Shown here piece by piece: positions 63,409 to 64,000 of a DNA stretch of 64,000 nt. Under the pieces are notes generated by a model that saw only the letters and a program-made list of their open reading frames with translations, was not told the origin of the DNA and made no database searches. Position 1 is the first letter of the stretch; each line of letters begins with the position of its first letter. The DNA is taken from the NCBI GenBank assembly GCA_004000515.1, contig CP034537.1, positions 992,001 through 1,056,000 on the forward strand, written 5' to 3'. A program made the position numbers and the translations under genes. Source of the DNA: Pseudomonas poae (GTDB lineage: Bacteria > Pseudomonadota > Gammaproteobacteria > Pseudomonadales > Pseudomonadaceae).

Positions 63409-64000
63409 TTGCTGAAACGTCCTTCCAGGCTGTGACGGGAACCGGGGTGGATCAAGCGCGCAGCGGTCACCGGCTGGCGGCCGGACCAGGTGCGTCGGCG
63501 AATCAACAGGCACGGTTCGGTGGATTCGATCTGCAGCAGCGCGCACTCGGACGCGTCGGCCAGGATCGCCTCGACCACATGCTCGCCTTCTGTAAGCGGC
63601 GCCACCTGGTTCAAATACGCGTAAGGCGTCTGTTGGGTGAAGTCCTGTTGCAGGTATTCCGGGGCGACCAGGGCGTTGACGAAGCGGTCTTCGATTTGCA
63701 CGGGAATATCGTTTTCGAAGTGCACGATCAACGAGTGGAACACCCGCCCGCCTTCACGCATCTCCAGGGCAACGGCACGTTCGGAACCGGCGGCCTCTTC
63801 GCCCAGGGTAATCACCTTGCACGTGTGCCGATGACCGCGAGAGGCGATCTCATCGGCAATGTTGTGCACTTCGAACAGCGCCGACTGGCTCTTGGGCTCG
63901 GCGACGAAAGTCCCCACGCCCTGCATACGCACCAGCAAACCTTCGGCGGTGAGTTCACGCAGGGCGCGGTTGATGGTCATACGGCTGAAACCCAGCTCGC
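63405..64000 (-). CDS. hutC: Histidine utilisation repressor HutC (cut by window end)
   Basis: GntR/HutC-family repressor that senses urocanate. The open frame runs to the window edge, so the N-terminal part of the winged-helix domain is missing. Visible: the recognition helix region LGFSRMTINRALRELTAEGL, the wing VRMQGVGTFVAEPKS, then the UTRA effector domain (EIASRGHRHTCKVITLGEEA, VFHSLIVHFENDIPVQIEDR, RRTWSGRQPVTAARLIHPGS, end HSLEGRFSK). It acts at the operator upstream of hutU. Coupled to hutD by a four-base overlap. Confidence 0.95.
   Translation of the reverse strand, partial: ELGFSRMTINRALRELTAEGLLVRMQGVGTFVAEPKSQSALFEVHNIADEIASRGHRHTCKVITLGEEAAGSERAVALEMREGGRVFHSLIVHFENDIPVQIEDRFVNALVAPEYLQQDFTQQTPYAYLNQVAPLTEGEHVVEAILADASECALLQIESTEPCLLIRRRTWSGRQPVTAARLIHPGSRHSLEGRFSK

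Overview
The window is a chromosomal segment of a Pseudomonas, most likely of the P. fluorescens group. The evidence is the gene order ponA-maeB-nuclease-rpmE-priA-argS-hslVU-pha-ubi-his-tat-opgGH-hut, a medium-chain PHA synthase locus, a ten-gene hutU-to-hutG operon with two hutH copies, and many REP/REPIN-type intergenic palindromes. There are no rRNA or tRNA genes, transposases, phage genes or CRISPR arrays. Layout: 0-11 kb holds housekeeping genes (3' end of ponA, maeB, a secreted nuclease, rpmE, priA, argS, a SPOR protein, hslVU, a DUF971 protein). 11-27 kb is the polyhydroxyalkanoate locus phaC1-phaZ-phaC2-phaD and the oppositely oriented phaI-phaF. It is split by an inserted 9 kb block with a FimZ/NarL-type response regulator and a chaperone-usher fimbrial operon (pilin, two chaperones, usher, two related adhesins, two minor pilins). 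27-33.4 kb carries ubiEJB, hisI-hisE, tatABC and rsmE.

33.5-41 kb has two tandem HBM-type chemoreceptors and a polar amino acid ABC operon with two binding proteins. 41-49.4 kb has opgGH (periplasmic glucans), pip-dtd, an HSL-type esterase and a solitary choline/betaine-type binding protein. 49.5-64 kb is the histidine utilisation locus on the minus strand: hutC-hutD, then, behind a sigma54 promoter and a HutC-type operator, hutU, a urocanate-type NCS1 permease, hutXWV, a hutH-like gene without the MIO triad, a canonical hutH, a histidine-type permease, hutI and hutG. HutH, HutU and HutI convert histidine to formiminoglutamate. HutG (N-formylglutamate deformylase) implies the five-step route, whose hutF would lie outside the window. 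The transporters supply histidine and urocanate, and HutC and HutD set expression.

Sequence quality is a major caveat. About 29 frameshifts interrupt 21 conserved genes, nearly all one-base losses or gains in short homopolymers. Some of these genes (hutU, opgH, hslU, phaC1) are otherwise perfectly conserved. The pattern suggests consensus errors in a draft assembly rather than real decay. I therefore give reconstructed full spans for those genes and state where the frame breaks.
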